DNA of 64,000 bases from DASUBV01 sp035532295 (GTDB taxonomy: Bacteria > Actinomycetota > Actinomycetes > Streptosporangiales > Streptosporangiaceae): positions 1-64,000 of the forward strand of contig DATKRH010000242.1 in assembly GCA_035532295.1 (NCBI GenBank), written 5' to 3'. The position numbers were made by a program, and so were the translations under genes. The notes under the pieces are model-generated. The model saw only the letters and a program-made list of their open reading frames with translations. It was not told the DNA's origin and searched no databases. Below are positions 10,393 through 21,216 of the stretch, one piece after another (positions within the stretch are counted from its first letter, which is position 1; each line of letters begins with the position of its first letter).

Positions 10393-11183
10393 CCGCCAAG
10401 GCCCGCAAGCCCCTGGTCGCCGGCAACTGGAAGATGCACAACAGCCACTTCGAGGCGCTGGCCCTGACCCAGAAGCTGGCGTTCGCGCTCAACGCCAAGG
10501 ACTTCGCGGCGGCCGATGTGGCCGTGCTGCCGCCGTTCACGGCGCTGCGCAGCGTGCAGACGCTGATCGACGGCGACAAGCTGCAGCTGTCCTACGGCGC
10601 CCAGGACATCTCCTCGCACGACGACGGCGCGTACACCGGCGAGGTCTCCGGCCGGATGCTGGCCAAGCTGGGCTGCCGCTACGTGCTGGCGGGCCACTCC
10701 GAGCGGCGGCAGTACCACGGCGAGGACGATGCCCTGGTCAATGCCAAGGTCAAGGCGGCGCTGAAGGCCGAGATCGTGCCCGTGCTGTGCGTTGGCGAGC
10801 CGCTGGCGGTGCGCCAGGAGGGGCAGCAGATCCCGCACACGCTCGGCCAGCTCGACGGCGGCCTGAGCGGGCTGACCGGCCCGCAGGTCGCCGGCCTGGT
10901 GGTGGCCTACGAGCCGGTCTGGGCGATCGGGACCGGCGAGGTGGCCACCCCGCAGGACGCGCAGGAGGTCTGCGGAGCAATCCGTGCCCGCATTTCCGCC
11001 GTTCACGGGGACGAGGTGGCCGGTGGTGCGCGTATTCTGTATGGCGGGTCAGTGAAACCCGACAACATGCCCGCGATCATGGCTCAGCCAGACATCGACG
11101 GGGCGCTGGTCGGCGGGGCCAGCCTGGATGCCGGAGATTTCGTCAGGATCTGCCGGTATCGTGAGCTGACCGCGGTTTCCTGA
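10389..11183 (+). CDS. tpiA: Triosephosphate isomerase
   Basis: It interconverts dihydroxyacetone phosphate and glyceraldehyde-3-phosphate. The 264-aa TIM-barrel protein shows AGNWKMHNS (active-site Asn and Lys), LAGHSERR (electrophilic His), VAYEPVWAIGTG (catalytic Glu) and LYGGSVKPDN (phosphate loop). The GTG start at 10389 overlaps the pgk stop by four bases. secG follows 52 bases later, as is common in actinobacteria. Confidence 0.97.
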   Translation: MTAKARKPLVAGNWKMHNSHFEALALTQKLAFALNAKDFAAADVAVLPPFTALRSVQTLIDGDKLQLSYGAQDISSHDDGAYTGEVSGRMLAKLGCRYVLAGHSERRQYHGEDDALVNAKVKAALKAEIVPVLCVGEPLAVRQEGQQIPHTLGQLDGGLSGLTGPQVAGLVVAYEPVWAIGTGEVATPQDAQEVCGAIRARISAVHGDEVAGGARILYGGSVKPDNMPAIMAQPDIDGALVGGASLDAGDFVRICRYRELTAVS

Positions 11184-11235
11184 GCGGCGCCACGGCCAGA
11201 CATGACCGACATGACAGAAGAGACGTGAAGCAGCA

Positions 11236-11466
11236 GTGACGGTCGCAATCTCCATCGTCTTGATCATTACGAGCCTGCTCATGGTGGTACTGGTCCTGCT
11301 GCACAAGGGCAAGGGCGGCGGGCTATCGGATCTCTTCGGCGGCGGTATCTCGTCGTCTCTGGGCTCGTCATCGGTGGTCGAGCGGAACCTGGACAGGATC
11401 ACGATCTTCACCGGAGTCCTGTGGTTCCTGTGCATCGTGGCGCTCGGCCTGCTGACAAATCACTGA
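11236..11466 (+). CDS. secG: Preprotein translocase subunit SecG
   Basis: This small membrane subunit of the SecYEG channel is 76 aa long with two hydrophobic segments (about residues 2-22 and 53-72). Between them is the family loop LLHKGKGGGLSDLFGGG, followed by a serine-rich stretch and the conserved VVERNLDRIT. The start is GTG at 11236. Its position directly after tpiA is the usual one. Confidence 0.95.
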   Translation: MTVAISIVLIITSLLMVVLVLLHKGKGGGLSDLFGGGISSSLGSSSVVERNLDRITIFTGVLWFLCIVALGLLTNH

Positions 11467-11526
11467 CGGTAGGGCATCTGGCCCGCGAGACTGGCGGTCA
11501 GTGCGTCTTGAGGCAAGGGGTGAGCA

Positions 11527-11862
11527 GTGAGTAGTGGCAACGCCATCCGCGGAAGCCGGGTGGGAGCTGGGCCGATGGGCGAGGCGGAGCGCGGCGAGGC
11601 GGCACCGCGAGTGCGAGTCTCCTTCTGGTGCAGCAGCGGGCACGAGACCATTCCCAGCTTTGCCAGCGACGCGGCGATCCCCGACACCTGGGACTGCCCG
11701 CGCTGCGGCCTGCCGGCCGGCCAGGACGAGACCGCACCGCCGGCCCCGCCGCACGCCGAGCCCTACAAGACGCACCTCGCCTACGTGAAGGAGCGCCGCA
11801 ACGACACCGATGGCGCCGCCATCCTGGCCGAGGCGCTGGCGCGCCTGCGCAAGGGCGCCTAG
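11527..11862 (+). CDS. rbpA: RNA polymerase-binding protein RbpA
   Basis: RbpA is an actinobacterial transcription activator that binds the principal sigma factor and the RNA polymerase. The 111-aa product carries the N-terminal GNAIRGSRVGAGPMGE, the zinc-binding core with FWCSSGHE and CPRCGLPAG, and the C-terminal sigma-interaction helix KTHLAYVKERR. The GTG at 11527 is preceded by aaggggtgagc. It is a single-copy housekeeping gene usually next to secG. A direct repeat and a small hairpin lie just downstream. Confidence 0.96.
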   Translation: MSSGNAIRGSRVGAGPMGEAERGEAAPRVRVSFWCSSGHETIPSFASDAAIPDTWDCPRCGLPAGQDETAPPAPPHAEPYKTHLAYVKERRNDTDGAAILAEALARLRKGA

Positions 11863-11888
11863 AGCTGGCACAGCGCAAGGGCGCCTAG
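11847..11888 (+). repeat. 16-bp direct repeat spanning the rbpA stop codon
   Basis: The string gcgcaagggcgcctag is present at 11847-11862 (the last codons and stop of rbpA) and again at 11873-11888, 10 bases apart. It looks like a local duplication of the gene end. Seen directly. Confidence 0.9.
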
Positions 11889-11892
11889 CGCG

Positions 11893-13335
11893 CTAGTGCG
11901 CGAAGCCGCTGCGCGGCTTTCCGGGCAGGAGCGGGAGCGGCGGCGCGGGCTGCGAGGCCAGCGCGTCGGCCTGCGTCTTCAGGTCAGCGAGCAGCGAATC
12001 GGCTAGGTCCATGCTGAGCCCGTTCCGCACCACCAGCCGGAGCACGGCGGTGTCCTGCAGGTTCTCCGGGAAGGTGTAGGCCGGAACGAGCCAGCCGCGC
12101 TGCCGGAGTCGCTCGGACAGGTCGAAGACGCTGTAGCCCGCGCCACCCGAAGCGCTATCAGGCGAGCGCAGCCGGAAGGTCACCACCGGGAGGTCGGTGC
12201 CGTCCGAGAGCAGCTCGAACGGGCCCATCGCGGCGATCTTGCCCGCCAGGTGCCTGGCGACGTCCTGGCAGGCCTGCTGCACCTTGCGGTAGCCGTCGAA
12301 GCCCAGCCGCAGGAAGTTGTAATACTGCGCGACGACGTTGCCGCCGGGCCGGGAGAAGTTCAGTGCGAACGTGGGCATCTCGCCGCCGAGATAGTTCACC
12401 TTGAAGACCAGGTCGTCCGGGAGCGCCGCGGCGTCCCGCCAGATCACCCAGCCCACGCCTGGGTAGACCAGCCCGTACTTGTGGCCGGAGGCGTTGATGG
12501 AGGCCACCCGCGGGAGCCGGAAGTCCCACTCAAGGTCGGGGTGCAGGAACGGGGCGACGAAACCGCCGGAGGCGCCGTCGACGTGGATCGGGATGTCCGG
12601 GCCCCCGCCCGCCTGCAACTGGTCCAGCTCCTGGCTGATCTGCGCCACCGGCTCGTAGCTGCCATCCATGGTGGAACCCAGCACGGCGACGACGCCGATG
12701 GTGTTCTCATCGCACCGCGCGGCCGCCTCGGGGCCGGTCAGGTGCAGCCTGCCGGGCTCCATCGGCACCATCCGGGGCTCGACCTGCCAGTACCGGCAGA
12801 ACTTCTCCCAGCAGACCTGAACGTTCGCGCCCATGACCAGGTTCGGCCGGGCAGCGGATGCCCCGGCGGCGTCGCGGCGGGCGCGCCAGCGCCACAGCAG
12901 CGCCATGCCGCCGAGCATGCATGCCTCGCTGGACCCGGTCGTCGAGCAGCCCGTCGAGCCCGGCTCGTCGCCGTCGGGATGCGGCGTCATTGACGGCGCG
13001 TGCCAGAGATCAGCCAGGATGCTGACACAGCGGCGTTCCAGCTCGGCCGTCTGCGGATACTCGTCCTTGTCGATCATGTTCTTGCTGAAGCACTCGGCCA
13101 TGAGCTGCTCGGCCTGCGGTTCCATCCAGGTCGTCACGAAAGTCGCGAGGTTCAGCCGCGCGTTTCCGTCCAGGATCAGCTCGTCCCGGACCACCTGCAG
13201 GGCCGTGTCGGGCAGCATGCCCTGCTCGGCCATCCGGTAGCGGGGCACGGCGTGGCTGTCGGCCCGGACATACAGCGGGTTGATGTCAAGGTCCGGGGCG
13301 GCCGGCGGCTCGTCACCCCTAGCGTGCAGCGCCAT
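11893..13335 (-). CDS. gadB: Glutamate decarboxylase (PLP-dependent)
   Basis: It decarboxylates glutamate to GABA with proton uptake, as in acid resistance and GABA metabolism. The 480-aa protein shows NLATFVTTWMEPQA near the N-terminus, GCSTTGSSEACMLGG in the PLP-phosphate region, HVDGASGGFVAPF, and the PLP-lysine motif SINASGHKYGLVYPG. Length and motifs are typical for group II decarboxylases of the GadB type. ATG at 13335 follows an aaaggga ribosome-binding site. It is a stand-alone gene; no GadC antiporter is adjacent. Confidence 0.93.
   Translation of the reverse strand: MALHARGDEPPAAPDLDINPLYVRADSHAVPRYRMAEQGMLPDTALQVVRDELILDGNARLNLATFVTTWMEPQAEQLMAECFSKNMIDKDEYPQTAELERRCVSILADLWHAPSMTPHPDGDEPGSTGCSTTGSSEACMLGGMALLWRWRARRDAAGASAARPNLVMGANVQVCWEKFCRYWQVEPRMVPMEPGRLHLTGPEAAARCDENTIGVVAVLGSTMDGSYEPVAQISQELDQLQAGGGPDIPIHVDGASGGFVAPFLHPDLEWDFRLPRVASINASGHKYGLVYPGVGWVIWRDAAALPDDLVFKVNYLGGEMPTFALNFSRPGGNVVAQYYNFLRLGFDGYRKVQQACQDVARHLAGKIAAMGPFELLSDGTDLPVVTFRLRSPDSASGGAGYSVFDLSERLRQRGWLVPAYTFPENLQDTAVLRLVVRNGLSMDLADSLLADLKTQADALASQPAPPLPLLPGKPRSGFAH
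11903..11919. terminator. Short perfect hairpin between convergent rbpA and glutamate decarboxylase genes
   Basis: AAGCCGC, a three-base loop and GCGGCTT form a 7-bp stem inside the last codons of the minus-strand decarboxylase gene and 40 bases after the rbpA stop. The convergent position suits a terminator for rbpA, but no clear U-run follows. Confidence 0.4.
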
Positions 13336-13414
13336 GCTGGGTCATCCCTTTCCGCGCAATGCTGGTGATGCCGCGAGGCGGCGGCCCCGCGGCCCGTTCA
13401 GCCGGAACTCCACG

Positions 13415-14261
13415 CTAGACCGCGCGCACGTAGCGGCAGAACAGGTAGCTGTCATCGGCGAGGACGTGGGCGAGCCGGAGCGGCTCGGGAGTGCCCGGCT
13501 GCTGATCGCCGAGCGGGCCGCCGGACAGGATCCGCCGGGCCTGGCCGCCGGCCAGCACCGGGCTGACCGTCAGGCAGAGCTCGTCCAGCAGCCCTTCGGC
13601 CGCGATCTGCGCTAGCAGGCTCGGGCCGCCCTCGACCAGGACGCGAGTGTGGCCAAGGGCGGCCAGGGCGCCGATGACCTGGCCGGCCGTCAACTGGTCC
13701 GTGTCGGCGACGACGAGGTGCGCGTGCCGGGCGATCGCGGCCCGCCCGTCGGCTGGAGCGGATCGCGTGGTCAGTACGATCGTGCGAGCATCGGCCGGGG
13801 CCTGGGCCAGGAGCGGAGCCTGCGGATCGAGATCGAGCCTGGCGCTCACCACGGCGATCGGCGGGGTCGCCGGGCGGCCCTGGCGCAGCGCTCTCAGGCC
13901 CGCCCCCGCCGCCCCGGCCACGGGCCGGGCCGGGCCGTACCCCTCGGCCCGCGCCGTGCCCGCGCCGACCAGGATCACGTCGGCCAGTGTCCGCAGGATC
14001 TGGAGCAGCCTCCGGTCGGCGGGGCCGCCCAGCGCGCCAGAGCGCCCGTCGATGACGGCGGCGCCGTCCACGCTGGCGATCATGTTGGCGCGAACCCACG
14101 GCCGGCCCCGCCCGGCGTGACCGGGGTGACCGGGATAGGCGGTGTCGCCGGGGTAGACATACAGGCTGGCCAGTAGATCGGCGTCGTCCCGCGGGCCGCC
14201 CCGCGGACCTGCGTCCTCCGGTCCGGCGACGGGAAAGATCTGATGCACGGTGAGCAGTGAA

Positions 14262-14281
<20 letters not shown>
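13415..14281 (-). CDS. RibD C-terminal-domain (pyrimidine reductase / DHFR-like) protein
   Basis: The 288-aa product has the RibD reductase fold: WVRANMIASVDGAAVIDG, then TLADVILVGAGTARAEGYGP and the NADPH loop TRVLVEGGPSLLAQI. Family members reduce a pyrimidinone in riboflavin synthesis or act as unassigned dihydrofolate-reductase-like enzymes. There is no deaminase domain and no rib gene nearby, so the substrate is open. The GTG at 14281 overlaps the glgX end by 20 bases. A GTG at 14248 (start VHQIFP) is an alternative just beyond that stop. It is last in the cysH-aidB-glgX chain. Confidence 0.82.
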
Positions 14282-16502
<2,221 letters not shown>

Positions 16503-16511
16503 CCGCAGACC

Positions 16512-18191
16512 TTATCCGGGACCCGGGACAGACCGGGCAAGCACCTGCGCCAGGTCCACGCCAGCGGGCAGCGTGCCGAACGGGCCGCCGGGGCCGCCCA
16601 GGCCGGCGGCGGCCCCGGGATCGAGCCGGGAGGCGCAGAAGGCGTCCGCGACCGGCGCGGGCGCGAACCGGGCCAGCAGCGCGGCCTGCAGCAGCAGGGC
16701 CAGCAGTCCGGCTAGCCGGCGGGCGTGCAGGCCGGCCTCCGGGCCCGATGCTCCCGCCTCCTTGAGCTCGCGGCGCAGCCGCGCGGCGGCCCGGTCGAGC
16801 CGCTGGTCCGCGCCCGCCGCCTGCTCGATCTCGGCCAGGACGTAGTCAGCCGCCTGCGGGGTCCGGGCGAGGGCGCGGAGCACGTCCAGCGCGGTGACGT
16901 TGCCCGAGCCCTCCCAGACCGAGTTCAGCGGCGCCTCCCGGTACAGCCGCGGCAGCCCGGAGTCCTCGACGTAGCCGTTGCCGCCCAGGCACTCCAGGGC
17001 CTCGGCGGTCACCATCGGAGCCCGCTTGCAGATCCAGTACTTGGCCGCCGGCAGCGCCAGCCGCAGGAAGTCCGCCTCGGCGGCGTCGCCGCGAGCGGCC
17101 CGGTCCGCCGCGCCGGCCAGCCGCATGGCGAGCACCGCCGCGGCCTCCGACTCGAGGGTGAGATCGGCGATCACGCTGGCCATCAGGGGCTGATCGATCA
17201 GCGCCGCGCCGAACGCCCGCCGCTGCGAGGCGTAGTGCGCCGCGGTCACGCAGGCCTGGCGGACCTGGGCGGCGCTGCCGAGCACGCAGTCCAGGCGGGT
17301 AGCGGTCACCATCTCGATGATCGTCGCGATGCCGCGGCCGGGCTCGCCGACCAGCCAGGCCAGCGCGCTGTCGTACTCGACCTCGGCCGAGGCGTTGGAC
17401 CTGTTGCCCAGCTTGTCCTTGAGGCGCTGGATGCGCAGAGCGTTCCTGGTGCCGTCGGGCAGCACTCGTGGCAGCAGGAAGCAGCTGAGGCCCTCCGGGG
17501 CCTGTGCCAGTACCAGGAACAGGTCGCACATTGGCGCCGAGCAGAACCACTTGTGGCCGGTCAGCAGGTAGCTGCCGTCCCCGGACCCGGTTGGCGTCGC
17601 CCGCGTGGAGTTGGACCGGACGTCCGAGCCGCCCTGCTTCTCGGTCATGCCCATCCCGGCCAGCAGGCCTGCCTTGCCGTCGGGGATGTCCAGGCCGGGC
17701 TGGTAGTCGCGGGCGGCGAGCAGGCCCTCGTACCGGGCGGCCAGCGCCGGCTGATGGCGCAGCGGCGGGACGGCCGCGTAGGTCATGGAGACAGGGCAGC
17801 CGTGGCCCGCCTCGGCCTGGGTCCAGACATAGAACTTGGCGGCCCGCGCGACGTGCGCACCGGGCCGGGGATCACCCCAGGGGGCGGCGTGCAGGCCGTG
17901 CCGGACGGCCGTGGCCATCAGCTCGTGCCAGGCGGGATGGAAGTCGACTTCATCGATCCGGTACCCGAGCGCGTCATGGGTGCGCAGCACCGGCGGGTAC
18001 ACGTTGGCCAGCCGGGCCAGCTCCTGGGTGCTGGCCGCGCCGGCTTGCCGGCCCAGGTCGTGCAGCTCCCCGGTGACCCAGTCCGCGCCCTCGCGCGCCA
18101 CGGCCGTCAGCAGCGCCGGATCGGCCGCTACGTCGTGCCCGGCTAGGGGCCCGACCTGGTTACTGACCTCATGGGTCGAATGCGGCGACAC
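16512..18191 (-). CDS. Acyl-CoA dehydrogenase, AidB-like
   Basis: The 559-aa protein follows the AidB layout: an N-terminal segment with THEVSNQVGPLAGHD, then MGMTEKQGGSDVRSN, HKWFCSAPMCDLFLVLAQ, and the C-terminal ALECLGGNGYVEDSGLPRLYREAPLNSVWEGSGN. AidB binds FAD and DNA in Escherichia coli and is linked to protection from alkylation; actinobacterial homologues may be ordinary acyl-CoA dehydrogenases. The GTG at 18191 is 16 bases from the cysH stop and glgX follows after 9 bases. Confidence 0.88.
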   Translation of the reverse strand: MSPHSTHEVSNQVGPLAGHDVAADPALLTAVAREGADWVTGELHDLGRQAGAASTQELARLANVYPPVLRTHDALGYRIDEVDFHPAWHELMATAVRHGLHAAPWGDPRPGAHVARAAKFYVWTQAEAGHGCPVSMTYAAVPPLRHQPALAARYEGLLAARDYQPGLDIPDGKAGLLAGMGMTEKQGGSDVRSNSTRATPTGSGDGSYLLTGHKWFCSAPMCDLFLVLAQAPEGLSCFLLPRVLPDGTRNALRIQRLKDKLGNRSNASAEVEYDSALAWLVGEPGRGIATIIEMVTATRLDCVLGSAAQVRQACVTAAHYASQRRAFGAALIDQPLMASVIADLTLESEAAAVLAMRLAGAADRAARGDAAEADFLRLALPAAKYWICKRAPMVTAEALECLGGNGYVEDSGLPRLYREAPLNSVWEGSGNVTALDVLRALARTPQAADYVLAEIEQAAGADQRLDRAAARLRRELKEAGASGPEAGLHARRLAGLLALLLQAALLARFAPAPVADAFCASRLDPGAAAGLGGPGGPFGTLPAGVDLAQVLARSVPGPG

Positions 18192-18207
18192 CCTGCCCTC
18201 AGCGCCC

Positions 18208-18987
18208 TCAGCCGTGGATCCCGCACTCGGTCTTCCCGGTGCCCGCCCAGCGGCCGCTGCGCGGATCGGCGCCTTCCTCGACCCGGGCGGTGCAGGTGCG
18301 GCAGCCGATCGACGGGTAGCCCTCGTCGACCAGCGGGTTAACGAGCACGCCGTTGCTGGCGATGTAGTCGTCGACCTCCAACTGGGACCACTCCACGATC
18401 GGGTTGACCTTCACCATCTCCCGCCGGGGGTCCCACTGGATCACGCGGGTGTCGCTGCGGGCGTCGGTCTCCTCGCGGCGCACCCCGGTGATCCAGGCGT
18501 CATAAGGCCCGAGCGCCTGCTCTAGGGGCACGACCTTGCGCAGGTAGCAGCACAGATCGGGGTTGCGGCTGTAGAGCCGGGGGCCGAGCTCGGCGTCCTG
18601 CTCGGCCACCGTCGTGGGCGGCGTGACGTTGATGAGGTTGACCGGATAGACGGCCGAGACCGCGTCCCGGGTGCCGATGGTCTCCGGGAAGTGGTAGCCG
18701 GTGTCCAGGAACAGCACGTCGATATCGGGCACCTGCTGCGCGGCCAGGTGAATGATCACCGCGTCGGTCATGGAGGACGTGATGCACAGCCGCCGCCCGA
18801 ACGCCTGCGCTGCCCACGCGATGACCTCCTGAGCGGGCGCCCCGGCCAGGTCACTGGCGGCCGCGTCGGCTAGCCGCTCCATCTCGGTGGGCGCGGCGGC
18901 AGCGGGTCCCGTGGTTGAGGGAACCGCGGGCTGCGTGGCGGGCGGGGGGAGCCCCAGCCACGTCTGGCGTGGTTCGGCGGCGTTCAC
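18208..18987 (-). CDS. cysH: Assimilatory APS-type reductase CysH
   Basis: It reduces adenylyl (or phosphoadenylyl) sulfate to sulfite with thioredoxin. The 259-aa product shows the PP-loop region SSMTDAVIIHLAA, then DVLFLDTGYHFPET, ITGVRREETDAR, and the catalytic C-terminal ECGIH. The cysteines NPDLCCYLRKV and GCRTCTARV match the CC...CxxC set that holds a [4Fe-4S] cluster, which marks the APS-using branch. The first 45 residues are a Pro/Ala-rich extension. No other sulfate assimilation gene is next to it in the window. Confidence 0.92.
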   Translation of the reverse strand: MNAAEPRQTWLGLPPPATQPAVPSTTGPAAAAPTEMERLADAAASDLAGAPAQEVIAWAAQAFGRRLCITSSMTDAVIIHLAAQQVPDIDVLFLDTGYHFPETIGTRDAVSAVYPVNLINVTPPTTVAEQDAELGPRLYSRNPDLCCYLRKVVPLEQALGPYDAWITGVRREETDARSDTRVIQWDPRREMVKVNPIVEWSQLEVDDYIASNGVLVNPLVDEGYPSIGCRTCTARVEEGADPRSGRWAGTGKTECGIHG

Positions 18988-19124
18988 GCGGTCACCCCAG
19001 ACTCAACTAGGCGGACAAATGGACCGAAACAGCTGGAACCGTCGACGCTGGAGCGAAAGCCACGAACTGAACCTCCCGGCCGCGTTGCCCTAATCTTCGC
19101 TGCCCAACGATCATCTGACCGAGC

Positions 19125-19238
19125 CTATTCCTGCGACAGGTGCCTTCGCTGGTACCGCGGTGGCTGATGCTGGCAGTCGCACCAGCTGCCACCAGGACAC
19201 TCGTCGTGGAGTTGCGCCCGGCACGCCTTGCACACCAT
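19125..19238 (-). CDS. 37-residue Cys/His-rich small protein
   Basis: A short frame from ATG at 19238 to TAG at 19125 reads MVCKACRAQLHDECPGG, then SWCDCQHQ and a basic tail. The CxxC...HxxC...WCDCxH pattern looks like a single zinc-binding site and resembles short conserved actinobacterial proteins I have seen beside cysH. A gggaag ribosome-binding-like run overlaps the region just before the start. It lies between cysH and the WhiB-like gene and shares their strand. Function is not known; the zinc site is inference from cysteine spacing. Confidence 0.6.
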   Translation of the reverse strand: MVCKACRAQLHDECPGGSWCDCQHQPPRYQRRHLSQE

Positions 19239-19382
19239 CTTCCCATTATCGCGCCCGCCTATCCTGACTCTCCAGTCAGGGCCTGCCGGGCGCGGGAGGC
19301 GCGGGAACCCTGGGAAGCGCCAGAGCCGGCCCGCTTCGCCCGAAGGCGAGCGAGCCGACTCTGGATCTGGCTAGTGGCCTGG

Positions 19383-19682
19383 TCAGGCCGCGTTGGCGCG
19401 GCGCATCCGGCGACGACGCTCGGAGGACCGCTCGTCCTCATTGAGACCGCCCCAGGTGCCGTACTTCTCCGGCCGGCTCAGCGCGTAGCCCAGACACTCA
19501 GACCGCACCGGGCAGGAGGCGCAGATGGCCTTGGCCTGCCGCTCGCGGACTTCCCGTTCTGGCTGACGCTCGCCGTCCGGGCCGAAAAACAGCACGACAT
19601 CACGACCGCGGCACGCGGCGTCATCCTGCCAGCCCCAGTTCGGCCGTTGCATCAGGGCGGCCTGACGACGTACCTCAGACAT
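19383..19682 (-). CDS. WhiB-like iron-sulfur transcription regulator
   Basis: The 99-aa protein has the four WhiB cysteines (AACRG, then AICASCPVRSECLGYAL), which bind a [4Fe-4S] cluster. The turn GTWGGLNEDER follows, then a basic DNA-contacting tail RRRRMRR. WhiB-like proteins bind region 4 of the principal sigma factor and respond to NO or oxygen. ATG at 19682 has a good aggagag ribosome-binding site. Which Wbl subclass it belongs to cannot be settled by eye; the length and GTWGGL form fit WblE/WhiB1-like proteins. It is divergent from the gene at 20014. Confidence 0.92.
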   Translation of the reverse strand: MSEVRRQAALMQRPNWGWQDDAACRGRDVVLFFGPDGERQPEREVRERQAKAICASCPVRSECLGYALSRPEKYGTWGGLNEDERSSERRRRMRRANAA

Positions 19683-20013
19683 GATTTACTCTCCTCATCA
19701 ACCAGTTCGCCGTTACATTCCTGCCAAGCGGAGCGTCGGGCGCCCTGGACGCATAGTTTCTCGCGCGATGCGGCATTCGCCCCGTCGCATGACACAACGC
19801 ATGGCAAAGCCGTGGTGTTCCCTGCGTGGATCGCGGCGGGCTGGCGTGCTCATGACCGCCGCGTCAAGCCCTGACCGCGACTCAATGATGCCACCCGGCA
19901 CGGGCACCGCGCAGGCGAGATGGCGAATTTGCCCAGTCGCTCATCGGGGTATGAGTCACGGCAAGTGACCCTTAACTGGACAAGTCCGATGGTTGCGGGT
20001 CACCATAGGCACC
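19683..20013. other. 331-bp divergent intergenic region
   Basis: It lies between the WhiB-like gene (minus) and the disordered-tail gene (plus) and must hold both promoters. I see no convincing inverted repeat, RNA gene or small coding frame with a ribosome-binding site. Confidence 0.5.
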
Positions 20014-20922
20014 ATGTCGTCGTTCGACGCAGCCCCTCTGCCTCGTCTGGGTGAGGTCTTTTTCGACGTCAGGGGCAGCTCCCGGAGCATGAGGCTGAGC
20101 TGGTACAGCGATACCGGCGTGGCGGTCTTCAGCATCTGGCAGGGTGGCCGGTGCACCGGAACCTTTCGGCTGCCGGTGGATGATCTGGCGCGAATGGTGG
20201 CGATGCTGCGTCGCGGCCCGGACGGCGGCCATCTCGACCGCGACCAGCCCGAGGCACCGGATCGCCTAGGACGCGCGGGACGCGCGCCGGACGACGCGGC
20301 CACCGGTTACCTGGCCGGCCCGGCCGGCCCGGTCGGCCCGGCCTCCGGCAGCTACGAGACGGACTTCCCGACCGATTACCCGCCGGCGGAGCCGCCGCGG
20401 CCGCCATCGCGCGGCACCGGCGCGCCTGACATCCATCCCGACGATCCGCTCGGGATGGGTTATCAGGGCGGCACGAGCCATCCGCAGCCCGGCGGCTACC
20501 CGGAGCCCGGCGGTTATCGAGAGCCAGATGATTATGCGGAGCGCGACGCTTATCCCGAGCCCGGCAGGCGCCGGCGCCACGAGAGTTATCCAGGGCCCGG
20601 CACCCCATATGAGCCGGCCGACGCGGGCCGCACCGATCCCGGCGCGGTGGTGGCTGACCCCCCAGACTATCGGCTGGGTCATGGCCCGGATTATCGGCGC
20701 GCTGATACGCGGGACTATCTGACGCGCGATGACGGGGACTATCCGCCCGGCGGAATCGCCGCGCCAGCGGTCGACGACCCCTCTGCCGATAGGTACCGAT
20801 CGCGGCGCGGATCGGATTCCGCCGCGCATTCATACCCGCGCGGATGGCCGGACGACCTGCCGGATACCGACGGCGCGGCGTACCGGCCCGCACCGCGGGG
20901 GCCGCGCGGGGATCCCCGCTGA
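20014..20922 (+). CDS. Conserved N-terminal domain with long disordered Pro/Tyr/Asp/Gly-rich tail
   Basis: The first 70 or so residues form a compact domain (LGEVFFDVRG, MRLSWYSDTGVAVFSIWQGG, CTGTFRLPVDDLARMVAML) that I recall from actinobacterial hypothetical proteins next to wbl genes. The remaining 230 residues are low complexity: repeated GYPEPGG, DDY and PDYR elements, rich in Pro, Tyr, Asp and Arg, with no predicted fold or membrane segment. I chose ATG at 20014; a TTG at 19993 would add seven residues. Function unknown. The tail composition suggests an intrinsically disordered, possibly condensate-forming region (inference). Confidence 0.7.
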   Translation: MSSFDAAPLPRLGEVFFDVRGSSRSMRLSWYSDTGVAVFSIWQGGRCTGTFRLPVDDLARMVAMLRRGPDGGHLDRDQPEAPDRLGRAGRAPDDAATGYLAGPAGPVGPASGSYETDFPTDYPPAEPPRPPSRGTGAPDIHPDDPLGMGYQGGTSHPQPGGYPEPGGYREPDDYAERDAYPEPGRRRRHESYPGPGTPYEPADAGRTDPGAVVADPPDYRLGHGPDYRRADTRDYLTRDDGDYPPGGIAAPAVDDPSADRYRSRRGSDSAAHSYPRGWPDDLPDTDGAAYRPAPRGPRGDPR

Positions 20923-21074
20923 GCGACGCGGCCGAGGAGACCGAACCGGCGTAGGATTGCTGGTCAGTGGCAGGCGCCGACGACCGGGCTCGGCGATGAT
21001 GACCCGGCTCCCGGCTCGCGTCACCGCTGGGACGAGCCGCCCGCACGCTCGCTGAGCTGATTGGGCCGTCGCAA

Positions 21075-21096
21075 CCGAGCCCGGCGCCGGGCTCGG
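21075..21096. terminator. 22-bp perfect palindrome downstream of the disordered-tail gene
   Basis: The half-site ccgagcccggc is followed directly by its reverse complement, giving a GC-rich 22-base perfect palindrome. It lies 150 bases past the preceding stop and about 120 bases before lsr2. It could be a terminator stem or a regulator site. No U-run follows. Confidence 0.45.
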
Positions 21097-21216
21097 CGGC
21101 CTTAGCCGGCGCCTCCGGCCCCCCCCGAAAGGTACGGCCAGAATGTTGCTTCAGTGCCGTTTACCGTACTGCGGCTGCTGGGGATACATTTACGGCGGGG
21201 GGAGGGGGATACAGAA

